From Oscillospiraceae bacterium (GTDB lineage: Bacteria > Bacillota > Clostridia > Oscillospirales > Acutalibacteraceae): a DNA stretch of 64,000 nt. Below are positions 1-11,658 of the stretch, piece after piece. The notes beneath the pieces are model-generated. The model ran no database searches. It was not told where the DNA came from and was given only the letters and a program-made list of their open reading frames with translations. Numbering within the stretch: the first letter of the stretch is position 1; every line of letters begins with the position of its first letter. Where the stretch lies: the NCBI GenBank assembly GCA_031262985.1, contig JAISGQ010000018.1, forward strand, positions 62,001-126,000, in the 5' to 3' direction. The position numbers and the translations under genes are program-made.

Positions 1-918
1 CATTGTGAGGATGGGTATGAGCGTAATTGAGCCGTCCTTCCCCTTGAGCCTGCCCGCTCGCTCGTATAAGGAGGCGAGGTCGGTGTACATATAGCCGGGA
101 TAGCCGCGTCTGCCCGGAACTTCCTTACGCGCGGCGGAGACCTCGCGCAGTGCGTCTGCGTAGTTGGTGATATCCGTAATAATTACGAGTACGTGCATCC
201 CCTTCTCGAACGCCAGATACTCAGCGGCTGTCAGAGCCATTCGCGGAGTAGCAATACGCTCTACCGCAGGGTCGTTCGCGAGGTTTACGAACATGACAGT
301 TCTGTCTATAGCTCCCGTCTCGCGGAAGGAGTTGATGAAGTAGTTCGATTCCTCGAATGTGATACCTACGGCGGCAAAGACTACGGCGAACTTCTCGTCC
401 TTACCTCTAACCTTTGCCTGACGGGCAATCTGCGCGGCAAGCTGTGCGTGGGGCAGTCCGGAGGCGGAGAAAATGGGTAGCTTCTGCCCTCTTACGAGGG
501 TGTTCAGTCCGTCAATCGCCGATACGCCCGTCTGAATAAACTCCTGAGGATAGTTTCTCGCGGCAGGATTCATAGGTACGCCGTTTATGTCAACACGCTT
601 ATCGGGGATTATCTCAGGTCCGCCGTCAATCGGTCGTCCCAGTCCATCGAATACACGCGCAAGCATATCGGAGGAGACGGCAAGTTCCATACTCCTGCCG
701 AGAAAACGCACCTTGCTGTCGGAGAGGTTGATTCCCGCACTCGAGTCGAAAAGCTGCACGAGAGCATCCGAGCCGTTAATCTCGAGGACTTTACAGCGGC
801 GGCGTTCTCCGCTTGCAAGCTCTATTTCGGCAAGCTCGTTGTATTTTACATCTGATACGCCCTTAACCAGCATAAGAGGACCTGCCACTTCTTCGATTGT
901 TCTGTATTCTCTCGGCAT
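1..918 (-). CDS. ntpB: V-type ATP synthase subunit B, C-terminus beyond window
   Basis: Non-catalytic B subunit of the V1 head, alternating with subunit A. The ORF track omits it because it runs off the left edge. Translating the minus strand from the ATG at 918 gives [20 protein letters not shown], typical of the family, followed by the nucleotide-binding core (for example [21 protein letters not shown]). About 306 codons are present; the family has about 460, so the C-terminal third and probably subunit D lie outside. The start ATG overlaps the stop of subunit A by one base (TAATG), which indicates translational coupling and 1:1 synthesis of A and B. Confidence 0.95.
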   Translation of the reverse strand, partial: MPREYRTIEEVAGPLMLVKGVSDVKYNELAEIELASGERRRCKVLEINGSDALVQLFDSSAGINLSDSKVRFLGRSMELAVSSDMLARVFDGLGRPIDGGPEIIPDKRVDINGVPMNPAARNYPQEFIQTGVSAIDGLNTLVRGQKLPIFSASGLPHAQLAAQIARQAKVRGKDEKFAVVFAAVGITFEESNYFINSFRETGAIDRTVMFVNLANDPAVERIATPRMALTAAEYLAFEKGMHVLVIITDITNYADALREVSAARKEVPGRRGYPGYMYTDLASLYERAGRLKGKDGSITLIPILTM

Positions 919-2705
919 TAATAATCCCCTCCGTTCTTCTGAGTGTTAGCTATCTGCTTCGCCAAATCAACGCGTATCGACTCGGCTTCCTCTGCCACAT
1001 AATTTTCTTCGACATACTTGATTCTGCCTATGCGTTCTCTTACCGGCAGATTGACAAGAGTATCTATATTCATTCCCTCCGAAAGAGCCTGCTTCGACTG
1101 GTCGTAGTATTCGAGTATAAGCTCCATCATGGTGAGCTGTTTGCCGAGGGAGGTGAAGGTGTCCACCTCGTGGAAGGCGTCCTGATGCAGGTAGTCCTCG
1201 CGTATCGAACGCGCCGCCTCGAGCTTGAGTCTGTCAGAGGGAGAAAGCGCGTCTATACCGACCAGCTTCACAATCTCCTCCAGCTCCGCCTCGTCCTGTA
1301 ATAGTGACATAAGCCTGCTCCTGCACTCGTTCCACGCATCGCCCGTGTTCGCGGCAAGCCAGTCTGCGAGTGAGTCGGCGTACAGCGAGTAGGAGTTGAG
1401 CCAGTTGACTGCGGGGAAGTGACGCTTGTAGGCAAGAGCCGAATCAAGTCCCCAGAAAACCTTAACTATACGCAGTGTCGCCTGTGATACAGGCTCGGAG
1501 ATGTCTCCTCCCGGAGGAGACACCGCGCCGATAACAGACAGCGCACCCTCGCGCGGAGCACTGCCCACGCTGAGCACTCGTCCCGCACGCTCGTAGAACT
1601 GCGCCAGACGTGAGCCGAGGTACGCGGGGTAGCCCTCCTCACCGGGCATTTCCTCCAGACGTCCAGACATCTCGCGCAGAGCCTCAGCCCAACGGGAGGT
1701 GGAGTCCGCCATGAGTGCCACGACATAGCCCATATCGCGGAAGTACTCCGCTATTGTGATTCCCGTGTAGATGGACGCCTCACGCGCCGCAACGGGCATA
1801 TCGGAGGTGTTGGCAATAAGCACGGTTCTCTGCATGAGTGATTTTCCCGTTTTCGGGTCGATAAGCTCGGGGAACTCGTTGAGAACGTCGGTCATTTCGT
1901 TTCCGCGTTCTCCGCAGCCGATGTAGACAACTATGTCGGCTGCCGCCCACTTCGCCAGCTGGTGCTGTACTACCGTCTTTCCGCTTCCGAAAGGACCGGG
2001 AACGGCGGCAACTCCGCCCTTAGCGAGAGGGAAGAGCGTATCTATTACTCTCTGTCCCGTGACCAGCGGCATATCGGGAGAAAGCTTTTGGCTGTAGGGG
2101 CGACCTCTTCTTACAGGCCACTTCTGGAGCATGGTGACGGCGGTGTCCTTCTCCCCTTCGCTCAGTACGCAGACTGTTTCATCTACTGTAAAGTCGCCTT
2201 CCTTTATAGATGCCACAGTGCCTGAAACTCCGTTAGGAACCATGATTTTGTGGTTTACTACCTCTGTCTCGGCTACTGTGCCTATAATGTCGCCGCCCGA
2301 CACCTTATCGCCCTCCTTGACAGAAGGAACAAAGTGCCACTTAATGTCGCGCTTGATAGACTTGACGTTTACTCCTCTTTGGATATTAGTTCCCGATATC
2401 TTCATGATGTCGTCAAGAGGACGCTGTATGCCGTCAAATATACTGCTGATAAGCCCCGGAGCAAGCTCAACGCTCAGAGGTTCGCCCGTAGACTCCACAG
2501 GCTCGCCAGGACCTAAGCCGCTTGTCTCCTCATAAACCTGAATGGAGGCTTTATCTCCGTGAATTTCAATTATCTCGCCTATGAGCTTTTGGTTGCTTAC
2601 GCGAACAACGTCGAACATATTCGCGTCGCGCATTCCCGTTGCAACAACAAGCGGTCCTGCTATTTTTTCAATTATTCCTCTGCTTACTGCCAATAGTATC
2701 TCCAC
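918..2705 (-). CDS. ntpA: V-type ATP synthase subunit A (catalytic)
   Basis: Catalytic subunit of the V1 head, which couples ATP hydrolysis or synthesis to the rotary stalk. It aligns along its whole length with A subunits: N-terminal barrel ([13 protein letters not shown]), the A-type insertion, then P-loop GPFGSGKT at residues 237-244, [10 protein letters not shown], and [22 protein letters not shown]. Its 595 residues are near the usual 580-590. Start is uncertain: the track start is a GTG at 2705, but a TTG at 2693 has a better-placed GGAG six bases upstream and would remove four residues that homologues lack. It follows subunit F after a 154-base gap in which I see no clear signal. Confidence 0.97.
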   Translation of the reverse strand: MEILLAVSRGIIEKIAGPLVVATGMRDANMFDVVRVSNQKLIGEIIEIHGDKASIQVYEETSGLGPGEPVESTGEPLSVELAPGLISSIFDGIQRPLDDIMKISGTNIQRGVNVKSIKRDIKWHFVPSVKEGDKVSGGDIIGTVAETEVVNHKIMVPNGVSGTVASIKEGDFTVDETVCVLSEGEKDTAVTMLQKWPVRRGRPYSQKLSPDMPLVTGQRVIDTLFPLAKGGVAAVPGPFGSGKTVVQHQLAKWAAADIVVYIGCGERGNEMTDVLNEFPELIDPKTGKSLMQRTVLIANTSDMPVAAREASIYTGITIAEYFRDMGYVVALMADSTSRWAEALREMSGRLEEMPGEEGYPAYLGSRLAQFYERAGRVLSVGSAPREGALSVIGAVSPPGGDISEPVSQATLRIVKVFWGLDSALAYKRHFPAVNWLNSYSLYADSLADWLAANTGDAWNECRSRLMSLLQDEAELEEIVKLVGIDALSPSDRLKLEAARSIREDYLHQDAFHEVDTFTSLGKQLTMMELILEYYDQSKQALSEGMNIDTLVNLPVRERIGRIKYVEENYVAEEAESIRVDLAKQIANTQKNGGDY

Positions 2706-2859
2706 CTTTTTCCTGCGTTCTTCATTTGAAGAACGGTATTTTGGGTGCTTGGTATCACTCTTTACGATAGTTGTGAGTTATATACTAAATTAACTATAGT
2801 ACAGGATAGTGCGGACACGAGTTAAGAATAAGAACACCCGATACTCGTATACACATCGC

Positions 2860-3177
2860 CTAATTATTAAAGATAATGTCCGAGCCGACAGCCTTTTCGA
2901 CAGACTGCTTCACCCTTGCAATTCCTATTCCTGTGTTTCCCGATATTCCGGGAATGGGGACTATCGCAGGAATCTGCTCTCCGTCGAGCTTTGAGAGGAG
3001 GTCAGATAGCTCCTCGGCAAGCCATTCGGTGATGTAGATGACGGCAAAGCTTCCGCTTCTCAGCTCATTTATCTTCTCCGCCGCCTCATGCTTAGTTTCC
3101 ACCGCGAAGGTGGCAAGACCGACTGCGGCAAATCCGTAGATGCTGTCCTTATCTCCGATAACGGCTATGTTGTGCAT
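2860..3177 (-). CDS. ntpG: V-type ATP synthase subunit F
   Basis: Small central-stalk subunit that binds subunit D and links the V1 rotor to the membrane ring; called F in the V/A nomenclature and NtpG in Enterococcus. It is 105 residues, the expected size. The N-terminus MHNIAVIGDKDSIYGFAAVGL and the mid-protein segment AVIYITEWLAEEL match the Rossmann-like F fold. It sits between subunits C and A exactly as in the ntpFIKECGABD order. Ends at 2860, 154 bases before the subunit A start. Confidence 0.95.
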   Translation of the reverse strand: MHNIAVIGDKDSIYGFAAVGLATFAVETKHEAAEKINELRSGSFAVIYITEWLAEELSDLLSKLDGEQIPAIVPIPGISGNTGIGIARVKQSVEKAVGSDIIFNN

Positions 3178-3194
3178 AGCTTACTCCCCCTTCC

Positions 3195-4163
3195 CTAATA
3201 TAAATCCCTGATTCGCTGTCTTATACGCTCCTCGTCTACGCCGTTGCGCTTCCCCGACAGCACGATTCTGACAGAGCGAAGCTCGGTCTCCTTCGCCGTG
3301 AGGTAGGCTATTATCGGGTCGGAGGAGAACGGCTTGTGCTTTGCGTAGGAGATAAGCTCCACCGTTTTGCTGTCCGTCCAGCGTTCGAACACCGACATTC
3401 CCTGCCTGAGAGCGTCTGACGCGCCGCCGTACTTCGTACTCTCGACATAGCGGAGGAAATCGTCCTCACCGCCGAGTGAGGCGGTTATCAGCTCATCTAC
3501 AGAAACAGTGCAGCACTCGGCAAGCGACTGCTTCATAAAGTCCTTGGATTTTCCCGACTTCATACATCTGTATGCTATCTTTATGTCGGTCAGCGCGGCG
3601 TTCTGCTCCGCGAGACGCTCAGCCAGTTCGCCCGCACCCTTTGACCTTCTGATTGCCGATTCGAGCGACGCTTTGTCTATTATCGCCTCTCCGAGCTGGG
3701 AGTTCTGCGCCTCGACAAACGCGGTGTAGGACAGCTCCGCCGCCTCCGTCATACCGTCGGGAAGCTTGCCCCAGTCCTTCGCCTTGACCTTCGCGAATAT
3801 CTCCTCTGGAGATATAGTGGCGGGGTGCATGACGAGAGTGTCGTAGCCGCAGTCGGCAATAAGGCTCTTTATAACCGCTTTGAGATTGTGAAAATCGTTC
3901 GCCGCCATGAGCGAGGAGAGCACAGCCTTGTCGGGTACAATCTCCTCGGCGAGTGACCACGCCTTTTCACGCTCCCCCGAAAGGAGCTTGGCATCGCCCT
4001 TGTATCCTTCCGCAGGGTTTCCGTAGCCCTTGTCAATCAGCCGCTTTATACAGTCCTCCGCCGATTTCGAGGAAAGAAGAAGCTCTATGTCGGAGGATGT
4101 GAGCAGCTTTGATTCGTTTGCTCTTATTCTCGCGACCGCGTATGCGTAATCTGTATCGCGCAT
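3195..4163 (-). CDS. ntpC: V-type ATP synthase subunit C (d-type)
   Basis: Subunit C of the bacterial V/A-ATPase, a funnel-shaped all-helical protein that seats the central stalk on the rotor ring. It is 322 residues, the normal size. The opening MRDTDYAYAVARIRANESKLL and the segment near residues 108-113 (ANDFHN) are family hallmarks. It is encoded 17 bases upstream of subunit F and 24 bases downstream of subunit E, consistent with one polycistronic transcript. Confidence 0.93.
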   Translation of the reverse strand: MRDTDYAYAVARIRANESKLLTSSDIELLLSSKSAEDCIKRLIDKGYGNPAEGYKGDAKLLSGEREKAWSLAEEIVPDKAVLSSLMAANDFHNLKAVIKSLIADCGYDTLVMHPATISPEEIFAKVKAKDWGKLPDGMTEAAELSYTAFVEAQNSQLGEAIIDKASLESAIRRSKGAGELAERLAEQNAALTDIKIAYRCMKSGKSKDFMKQSLAECCTVSVDELITASLGGEDDFLRYVESTKYGGASDALRQGMSVFERWTDSKTVELISYAKHKPFSSDPIIAYLTAKETELRSVRIVLSGKRNGVDEERIRQRIRDLY

Positions 4164-4187
4164 TAAATTTTCCTCCTCCGATTCTTT

Positions 4188-4781
4188 TTATGAGAACACA
4201 TATTTTGATATTTCATCGCTGAGGAAATCGTGCTTATCGTTTACGAGAGCATCAAATGTGCAGTTGACCTCTATGCCTCCGTAGCAGAGGAAGCACCCGC
4301 CGCCTGTCTTTCGCGTTTCCTTCGAAACGGTGAGGACTTTGCCCTCATTTGAGAGCTTCTTGTTAAGCTCTGCTTCAAAGTTCGCGGGCAGCTTCTCCTT
4401 GTCCTCGGCGGAGAGGATAATTTCTCCCGCGCCGGCTTCGGAGAGGCGAAGGGCGAGATTTTCAATTACCGCAAAGTACTCCGCAGTCGGCAGAGAACGC
4501 AGACGAGCAACCGCACTCGCTATTACTCCCTCGATAATCTCACGCCTTTTGGAAAGCAGCATTTTCTTTCCCGTAAGCTCAGCTCCCGATTCGGAGATTT
4601 TGTTTACAGCCTCCACAGAAGCGAGTCCCGCCTCTGCTATCGCGCCGCAATCCGATCCGGTTTTTGCCGCGTACTCCTCTTTTATCCTGTAGGCTTCCTC
4701 GGTAGCCTCGCGCTTTATGCACTCCGCCGCCTCGATTGCCTGCTCTTTGATGGAGTTTATGATTTTTTCCAGTCCGGTCAT
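4188..4781 (-). CDS. ntpE: V-type ATP synthase subunit E (peripheral stalk)
   Basis: Peripheral-stalk subunit that pairs with the G/H-type coiled coil and holds the V1 head static. The 197 residues begin with a long Glu/Ala/Lys-rich helix (about 1-90), followed by a globular C-terminal domain with the family-like GGGCFLCYGGIEVNCTFD region. Length and operon position match NtpE. The gene upstream is the rotor subunit K, after a 71-base gap. Confidence 0.92.
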   Translation of the reverse strand: MTGLEKIINSIKEQAIEAAECIKREATEEAYRIKEEYAAKTGSDCGAIAEAGLASVEAVNKISESGAELTGKKMLLSKRREIIEGVIASAVARLRSLPTAEYFAVIENLALRLSEAGAGEIILSAEDKEKLPANFEAELNKKLSNEGKVLTVSKETRKTGGGCFLCYGGIEVNCTFDALVNDKHDFLSDEISKYVFS

Positions 4782-4852
4782 CTAACGACCCCCTAAGTTT
4801 ATTGGATGGTTAATTTTCGTTGTAGGGTACACTTGTGTCAACATCACCTACA

Positions 4853-7359
<2,507 letters not shown>

Positions 7360-7395
7360 TAGCTTATACCTCCTCTCCCTTTTGTTGTGTGTAGT

Positions 7396-7707
7396 TTATG
7401 AAGTAATAATGGATACGGCAAGCTCCACTGCCTTTTCGGATTTCACCGCCGCCGCGTTCTCCATATCACTGCATTTGCGGCTGTAGTCAAGCCTTGTGCT
7501 TTCCAAAAGCTGTTCTCCTGCGGCTCTTGCCTCCGCCTCCATCTGCCGTACCGACGCCTTCGCCGCAGAGATGGAGTTGTCGTACCGCTCCTTTGCCGAG
7601 GAGGAGGCACTCTCGACAATCTCCCTTGCCGCCGCCTCCGCCGCCTGCAAAAGCTCCTGAGCCTCAGCCTCCGCCGCCTTGATAGCGTCGATTGAATTTT
7701 TCGCCAT
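7396..7707 (-). CDS. ntpF: V-type ATPase G/H-like peripheral stalk subunit
   Basis: First gene of the V-ATPase operon. The 103-residue product is almost wholly Ala/Glu/Lys/Ser helix without membrane segments, beginning MAKNSIDAIKAAEAEAQELL. This fits the coiled-coil partner of subunit E (NtpF/AhaH/G). Sequence identity in such proteins is low, so the assignment rests mainly on composition, length and first position in the ntpFIKECGABD order. Start ATG follows a good GGAGG (AAAGGAGGTAGTAAGA). Confidence 0.85.
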   Translation of the reverse strand: MAKNSIDAIKAAEAEAQELLQAAEAAAREIVESASSSAKERYDNSISAAKASVRQMEAEARAAGEQLLESTRLDYSRKCSDMENAAAVKSEKAVELAVSIITS

Positions 7708-7792
7708 TCTTACTACCTCCTTTGCACCCCGTGCAGTACTGCCCGGCAGTATTACACGCGCGGTTCGTTGTTTCTTCCATTAATTGCCTTAC

Positions 7793-7821
7793 ATTCTACC
7801 ATGAGAAGGGGAATATTTCAA
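7793..7821 (-). promoter_or_regulatory. SigA-type promoter of the V-ATPase operon
   Basis: On the minus strand TTGAAA (7816-7821) and TAGAAT (7793-7798) are separated by exactly 17 bases, upstream of the G/H-like subunit gene. The predicted leader is about 80 bases. No other convincing promoter was seen between here and subunit B. Confidence 0.75.
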
Positions 7822-7901
7822 CAAAATATTGTACTCCCTTATAAAATTTTAAGCTTTAGAATGATTTTGCATGGAATGGTTATAGAATTTATATATATAT
7901 T

Positions 7902-7945
7902 ACAAAATACAGCCCGTCACTCTGCGTGCCAAGCTGTATTTTTGT
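7902..7945 (-). terminator. Hairpin terminator downstream of spmB
   Basis: A 12 bp stem, ACAAAATACAGC pairing with GCTGTATTTTTGT, encloses a 19-base loop. It lies about 130 bases after the spmB stop and just upstream of the V-ATPase promoter. Its A/T-rich stem gives T-rich tails in both directions, so it could act bidirectionally. Confidence 0.6.
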
Positions 7946-8076
7946 GATATATAACGAAAAAACTGAAGTAAAGATACGCAGGGAGAAATACTCCCGCAAA
8001 CAGTTCGGGGAGACGAAACAGCAGGTGTCAAGGGCGGTCAATCTGTCATAATCCAATTGTCAGTCAGCAGTATAAA

Positions 8077-8598
8077 TCAATAGAAATAAAGTGAAGTCAC
8101 AAGCGACGACACCACTAATCCCGTAAAGTCGGCGGCAAGCGCGGCAATCAGAGTGATTCCGGTTTTCTTTATTCCGCAGCTTCCGAAATACACGGCAATG
8201 GAGTAGAAGGTGGTTTCCGTAGAACCCATGAGCACCGAGCCTGCTCTCCCCGCAAAGCTGTCAGTGCCGTACCGCGCGAACACGTCCTTGATAGCCGCCA
8301 ACGCGCCGCTCCCCGAAATGGGACGCACCAGCGCAAGCGGTATAATCTCCTTCGGTATTCCTGCCTTGGAGGCGGCAGGAGCTATAAGCCCCGTCAGCGC
8401 GTCTAACGTGCCGCTTGCGCGGAGCATGGACACGCACACTATCAGCCCTACGAGCGCGGGCAGGATGGAGAAGGAATTTTTTATGCCCTCTCTCGCCCCC
8501 TCCAAGAACTCGTCGAAAACGGGGACTTTCCGAAAAAATCCTGCGCCGAGGATTATCACCGCTACCGAGAGGAGTATGTAGCTACCTAAATTATCCAT
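8077..8598 (-). CDS. spmB: Spore maturation protein B
   Basis: Inner-membrane protein of the nucleoside-recognition (Gate domain) family; in Bacillus SpmA and SpmB are needed for spore core dehydration. It has 173 residues and about five membrane segments, with the family phrases PLALVRPISGSGAL and MGSTETTFYSIAVYFGSCG. Its start overlaps spmA by 8 bases, so the pair is translationally coupled. Their presence supports a sporulating host. Confidence 0.93.
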   Translation of the reverse strand: MDNLGSYILLSVAVIILGAGFFRKVPVFDEFLEGAREGIKNSFSILPALVGLIVCVSMLRASGTLDALTGLIAPAASKAGIPKEIIPLALVRPISGSGALAAIKDVFARYGTDSFAGRAGSVLMGSTETTFYSIAVYFGSCGIKKTGITLIAALAADFTGLVVSSLVTSLYFY

Positions 8599-9172
8599 GA
8601 TGATTGCCTCCGAACATTTTGCATATAATAAGACCTACGGCGACAGACGCGACAGACGAAATCCAAACACACGGGAGTATGTCGAGAGGGTTTACGCTCC
8701 CCATACTACCCCTGAGTACCGCGAGAGTGCTTGGGATTAGCTGAATGGAGGCGGTGTTGAGCACCACGAACGTCATCATGTCGCTTGTAGCCCTATCCCC
8801 CAGCTTGCTCTCTGCCTTGAGCGACTTCATCGCCTCCAGCCCGAGAGGAGTAGCGGCGTTGCCCAATCCGAGGAGGTTGGACGCCACGTTCATCAGCACA
8901 AAGCCCTCCGCTTTTTTGTTTTTCTTCAGTGACGGCATAAGTCTCCCCAGCAAAGGTGCGAACACCTTCGACAGAGCCTTCGTTATCCCCGCCTTTTCGG
9001 CTACTCTCATCAGTCCTCCCCACAGGCACATAGCACCCATTAGAGTGAAGCACAGCTCCACCGCCTCCCCTCCCGCGCTGAGAAGGGAGTTGGCAGTCGC
9101 GTCCGCCCTCCCGCTGAAAACGGAAAACACCGCCGCAATCAATATGAGAAAGACGAAAATGTAGTTCATCAT
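8591..9172 (-). CDS. spmA: Spore maturation protein A
   Basis: Partner of SpmB, same Gate-domain family, 193 residues with about five membrane segments. Hallmarks are GGLMRVAEKAG, NLLGLGNAATPLGLEAMK and FVVLNTASIQLIPST. Start chosen at the first of two adjacent ATGs (9172), preceded by GGAAAGGAG about 10 bases upstream. A sporulation sigma-factor promoter is expected upstream, but I could not pick one with confidence in 9173-9250. Confidence 0.93.
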   Translation of the reverse strand: MMNYIFVFLILIAAVFSVFSGRADATANSLLSAGGEAVELCFTLMGAMCLWGGLMRVAEKAGITKALSKVFAPLLGRLMPSLKKNKKAEGFVLMNVASNLLGLGNAATPLGLEAMKSLKAESKLGDRATSDMMTFVVLNTASIQLIPSTLAVLRGSMGSVNPLDILPCVWISSVASVAVGLIICKMFGGNHHG

Positions 9173-9254
9173 GGCAAAAAACTCCTTTCCGACACAGCGT
9201 ATTTTTACACGAGTTTGTACACAGTTATTTCATTTTCCTTTGGGTTGACAGTAA

Positions 9255-9283
9255 TTGACGTTATATATTTTGTGTGCTATAAT
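9255..9283 (+). promoter_or_regulatory. Strong promoter of the 9442-12852 gene cluster
   Basis: TTGACG (9255-9260), a 17-base spacer and TATAAT (9278-9283). A second TTGACA sits 10 bases further upstream at 9245-9250. The predicted 5' untranslated leader is about 150 bases, long for the window, and I see no known riboswitch in it. Confidence 0.75.
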
Positions 9284-9441
9284 GTTTGGAGTTAAATAAC
9301 AATAGGTTTATTATGGAGTAGTAGCAGTTTTGCCCTAACTTCCACGGTAAATTATATGCTGTTTGTCCCTTTGGTATGTATGCTGTAGTCATTGCTTTTC
9401 ACTAATGTTACTCCGCGTTTAAAAAGGACGGTTTCATTCTT

Positions 9442-10026
9442 ATGTCAAAATTATTTAAGAAGAATCCCTCTGATTCTTTAAAACAGCCTCCCTCACTCTC
9501 CATGAAAGAGAGGATGGATTCCTCCGTGTCGGGAACTCCCGTGGAACTTCTATCGACAGTGCTTCACCACAGATATTCCATCGCTCCGGGGAAGCACTCC
9601 TCCGACTCCATACCCGACCTCATAAGCTTTCCCGCAATGCAGAAGGCGTTGGGGACGCTCTACTCCGACTTCATGAGTGTTGTCGAATCGGAAAATGCGG
9701 GCGGGAGAATGAATGAGGAGGAATTTTTCGGCGAAGGCGGCGAGATTCAAGCCTCCGAAATCCCGTTTGACAAGCTTAAAACTAAAATTGAGGGAATATC
9801 CTCCGAGCTGGTCGACATGATAGGCAGCATTGAGCAGGAGATGGAAAACAAACGGTTTGACGAGGAGTTTGAGTATCTCCCTCCCGAGCCTGAGGATTTT
9901 GACCCGTATAACAGAAAAATCAACGTCTCCTCCATTCAGGATACGGAGCATTTCACCGAAATTTCCATAAAGCCCAAAATAGTGATGGAGAAAATCGAGG
10001 GCGGTCGGAACGGTCAGGATAATTAG
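9442..10026 (+). CDS. Unknown cytosolic protein, first gene of a three-gene cluster
   Basis: I do not recognise this 194-residue protein. It has no membrane segment or signal peptide. The first 30 residues are basic and Ser/Pro-rich (likely disordered), the middle (about 45-130) is probably helical, and residues 135-155 are strongly acidic (FDEEFEYLPPEPEDFD). It is the first gene behind the 9255 promoter and is followed after 68 bases by a membrane protein, so it may act with the next two genes. The start ATG has AAAGGACGG upstream, spaced rather far at about 13 bases. Confidence 0.75.
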   Translation: MSKLFKKNPSDSLKQPPSLSMKERMDSSVSGTPVELLSTVLHHRYSIAPGKHSSDSIPDLISFPAMQKALGTLYSDFMSVVESENAGGRMNEEEFFGEGGEIQASEIPFDKLKTKIEGISSELVDMIGSIEQEMENKRFDEEFEYLPPEPEDFDPYNRKINVSSIQDTEHFTEISIKPKIVMEKIEGGRNGQDN

Positions 10027-10094
10027 CAATCAACAATAATACTGCGGCGTAGTATCAGAGTAATATACTAAACTTTTATTGAGGTGGTTTTCAC

Positions 10095-11537
10095 ATGAAA
10101 AACAACAGGCAGGTTGGACTTGACGGCAGAGTCTTTATCACCGGATGCCTTAAAAAAAGCTCCTTCTTCGTGTTCGGGCTTTTCTTTTACGGAATAATAA
10201 GCGCGGCGGGAGATATACTAAAGCTCTTAGGCAAAAGCGGAGTACTCATGAACTCCATGACTACTACCCTGATTTTTCTCGATTTGGTTATAAGCCTTAT
10301 TTTTGTGGTGGTTGTCTTTTACTCCTACTTCCTCGAATGTGGCTCGAATATACCTATTATAAAGGATAAACCGATTATTATTCTCGGAACTATGCGGCTT
10401 GTCTACAATGTTCTGCTGTGCTACTACATACTCTACAGAACGGTTTACTGCCTTGTAAACACGGACACAACGCCGCTCTCCACCTTCTTTTTCTACTTCT
10501 GTATGTTCGTGCTTGCCATTCTCTCTATACTCGCCTGCTGCTTTGTACTCAACATACTGAGCAGAAATATGATTCGCAGGAGCTATATAAAGACGTTTAA
10601 GAGGCTGTCAACTTGCGGCATTTTATTCTCCGCCGCAATGCCTATTTGTTATCTCGTATCGAGAATCTGGTTTGAGGATTTCGGCGACGAGTACTTTACT
10701 CACGCGCTGTGTGACACAATACGCCTGTTAATTGCTCCTGTATTCTATACTTCCATTTGGTTTATTTTCGTCAAGGCTACGGAGAACGTCAACGAGGTTT
10801 TCAACGAGGTGGACAACGCTGTGCGTGAACGCCGCTACCAAATCTCCTACACGGTGGAGGACGTGACGGAGGAGGACGGCAAGAAGGCTCTCCCCTCTCA
10901 CGACGCTAAGGAGGCGCAGAGCCATGCACTCAGTGCAGCTTCCGAGACGGAGGTTAAGGCACTTTCTGAGGGAAGCTCACACAAGAAAGCGGATGCTGCA
11001 AAACCTGCTGATACATCGCACAGCACCGACAATCGGAAAGCTGCTGATATCTCCAAGAAGTCGGAGAGTGCGGTTGCTGTCTCCGATTCGGATAAGTCCT
11101 CAGATGAGAAAGACGAAGGCGCAAAAGATAATAACTCCCCGCAGTTGACCGAGGCGGAGATTGAAGCCGCGTCGGCGGCCGCTGTTGCGAAGGTTCTCTC
11201 TCAGCAAACAGCATCCAAGCCCAAGAAGCCTTCGGAAAAGCCGCGTACAGGCAATCCTCCCGCAAAAAAGTCTCATGGAAACAAGCGTCCGCCTGCGCTT
11301 ACTACGTTTCGTTCGGATGTCCCGAATTTTGTTCCCGCTGTCAACGACACATCTGTAAAGGAGTTTGACCCATACAAGAAGCCGAGAAAACCGCAGTCCG
11401 GCTCCTCGCAAACTCACACAGGGCAGAAAAGGCGACCGCCCTCTTCTCCTAACGGCAAGCGACCGCCGTCAAAAAGCGGCGGCAATGGCGGCGGAGGAAA
11501 AAGACCTCCCTCAGATTCCGGAAATAACAGATATTAA
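10095..11537 (+). CDS. Unknown polytopic membrane protein with long disordered tail
   Basis: Not assigned to a family. The 480-residue product has about six transmembrane segments in residues 20-235 (for example TTTLIFLDLVISLIFVVVVF and CMFVLAILSILACCFVLNIL). A hydrophilic tail of about 240 residues follows, starting EKV/NEVFNEVDNAVRERRYQ, then rich in Ser, Lys, Ala and Asp, and ending in Pro/Lys/Gly repeats (KRPPSKSGG, KRPPSDSGN). The tail is probably cytosolic and positively charged towards its end. Start ATG is preceded by GAGGTGG. It shares the architecture 'membrane N-half plus disordered C-half' with the next gene. Confidence 0.8.
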   Translation: MKNNRQVGLDGRVFITGCLKKSSFFVFGLFFYGIISAAGDILKLLGKSGVLMNSMTTTLIFLDLVISLIFVVVVFYSYFLECGSNIPIIKDKPIIILGTMRLVYNVLLCYYILYRTVYCLVNTDTTPLSTFFFYFCMFVLAILSILACCFVLNILSRNMIRRSYIKTFKRLSTCGILFSAAMPICYLVSRIWFEDFGDEYFTHALCDTIRLLIAPVFYTSIWFIFVKATENVNEVFNEVDNAVRERRYQISYTVEDVTEEDGKKALPSHDAKEAQSHALSAASETEVKALSEGSSHKKADAAKPADTSHSTDNRKAADISKKSESAVAVSDSDKSSDEKDEGAKDNNSPQLTEAEIEAASAAAVAKVLSQQTASKPKKPSEKPRTGNPPAKKSHGNKRPPALTTFRSDVPNFVPAVNDTSVKEFDPYKKPRKPQSGSSQTHTGQKRRPPSSPNGKRPPSKSGGNGGGGKRPPSDSGNNRY

Positions 11538-11658
11538 ACGATATAAATGAAAGGCTGTACTCCGCAAATTGCGGTGAGTATATGGGTGAAGGAATTTGCC
11601 GTAGATGTACTCTGCCGCACTTTGTGCGGTGTTGCCGCAAATGAAAGGAACGGAATTT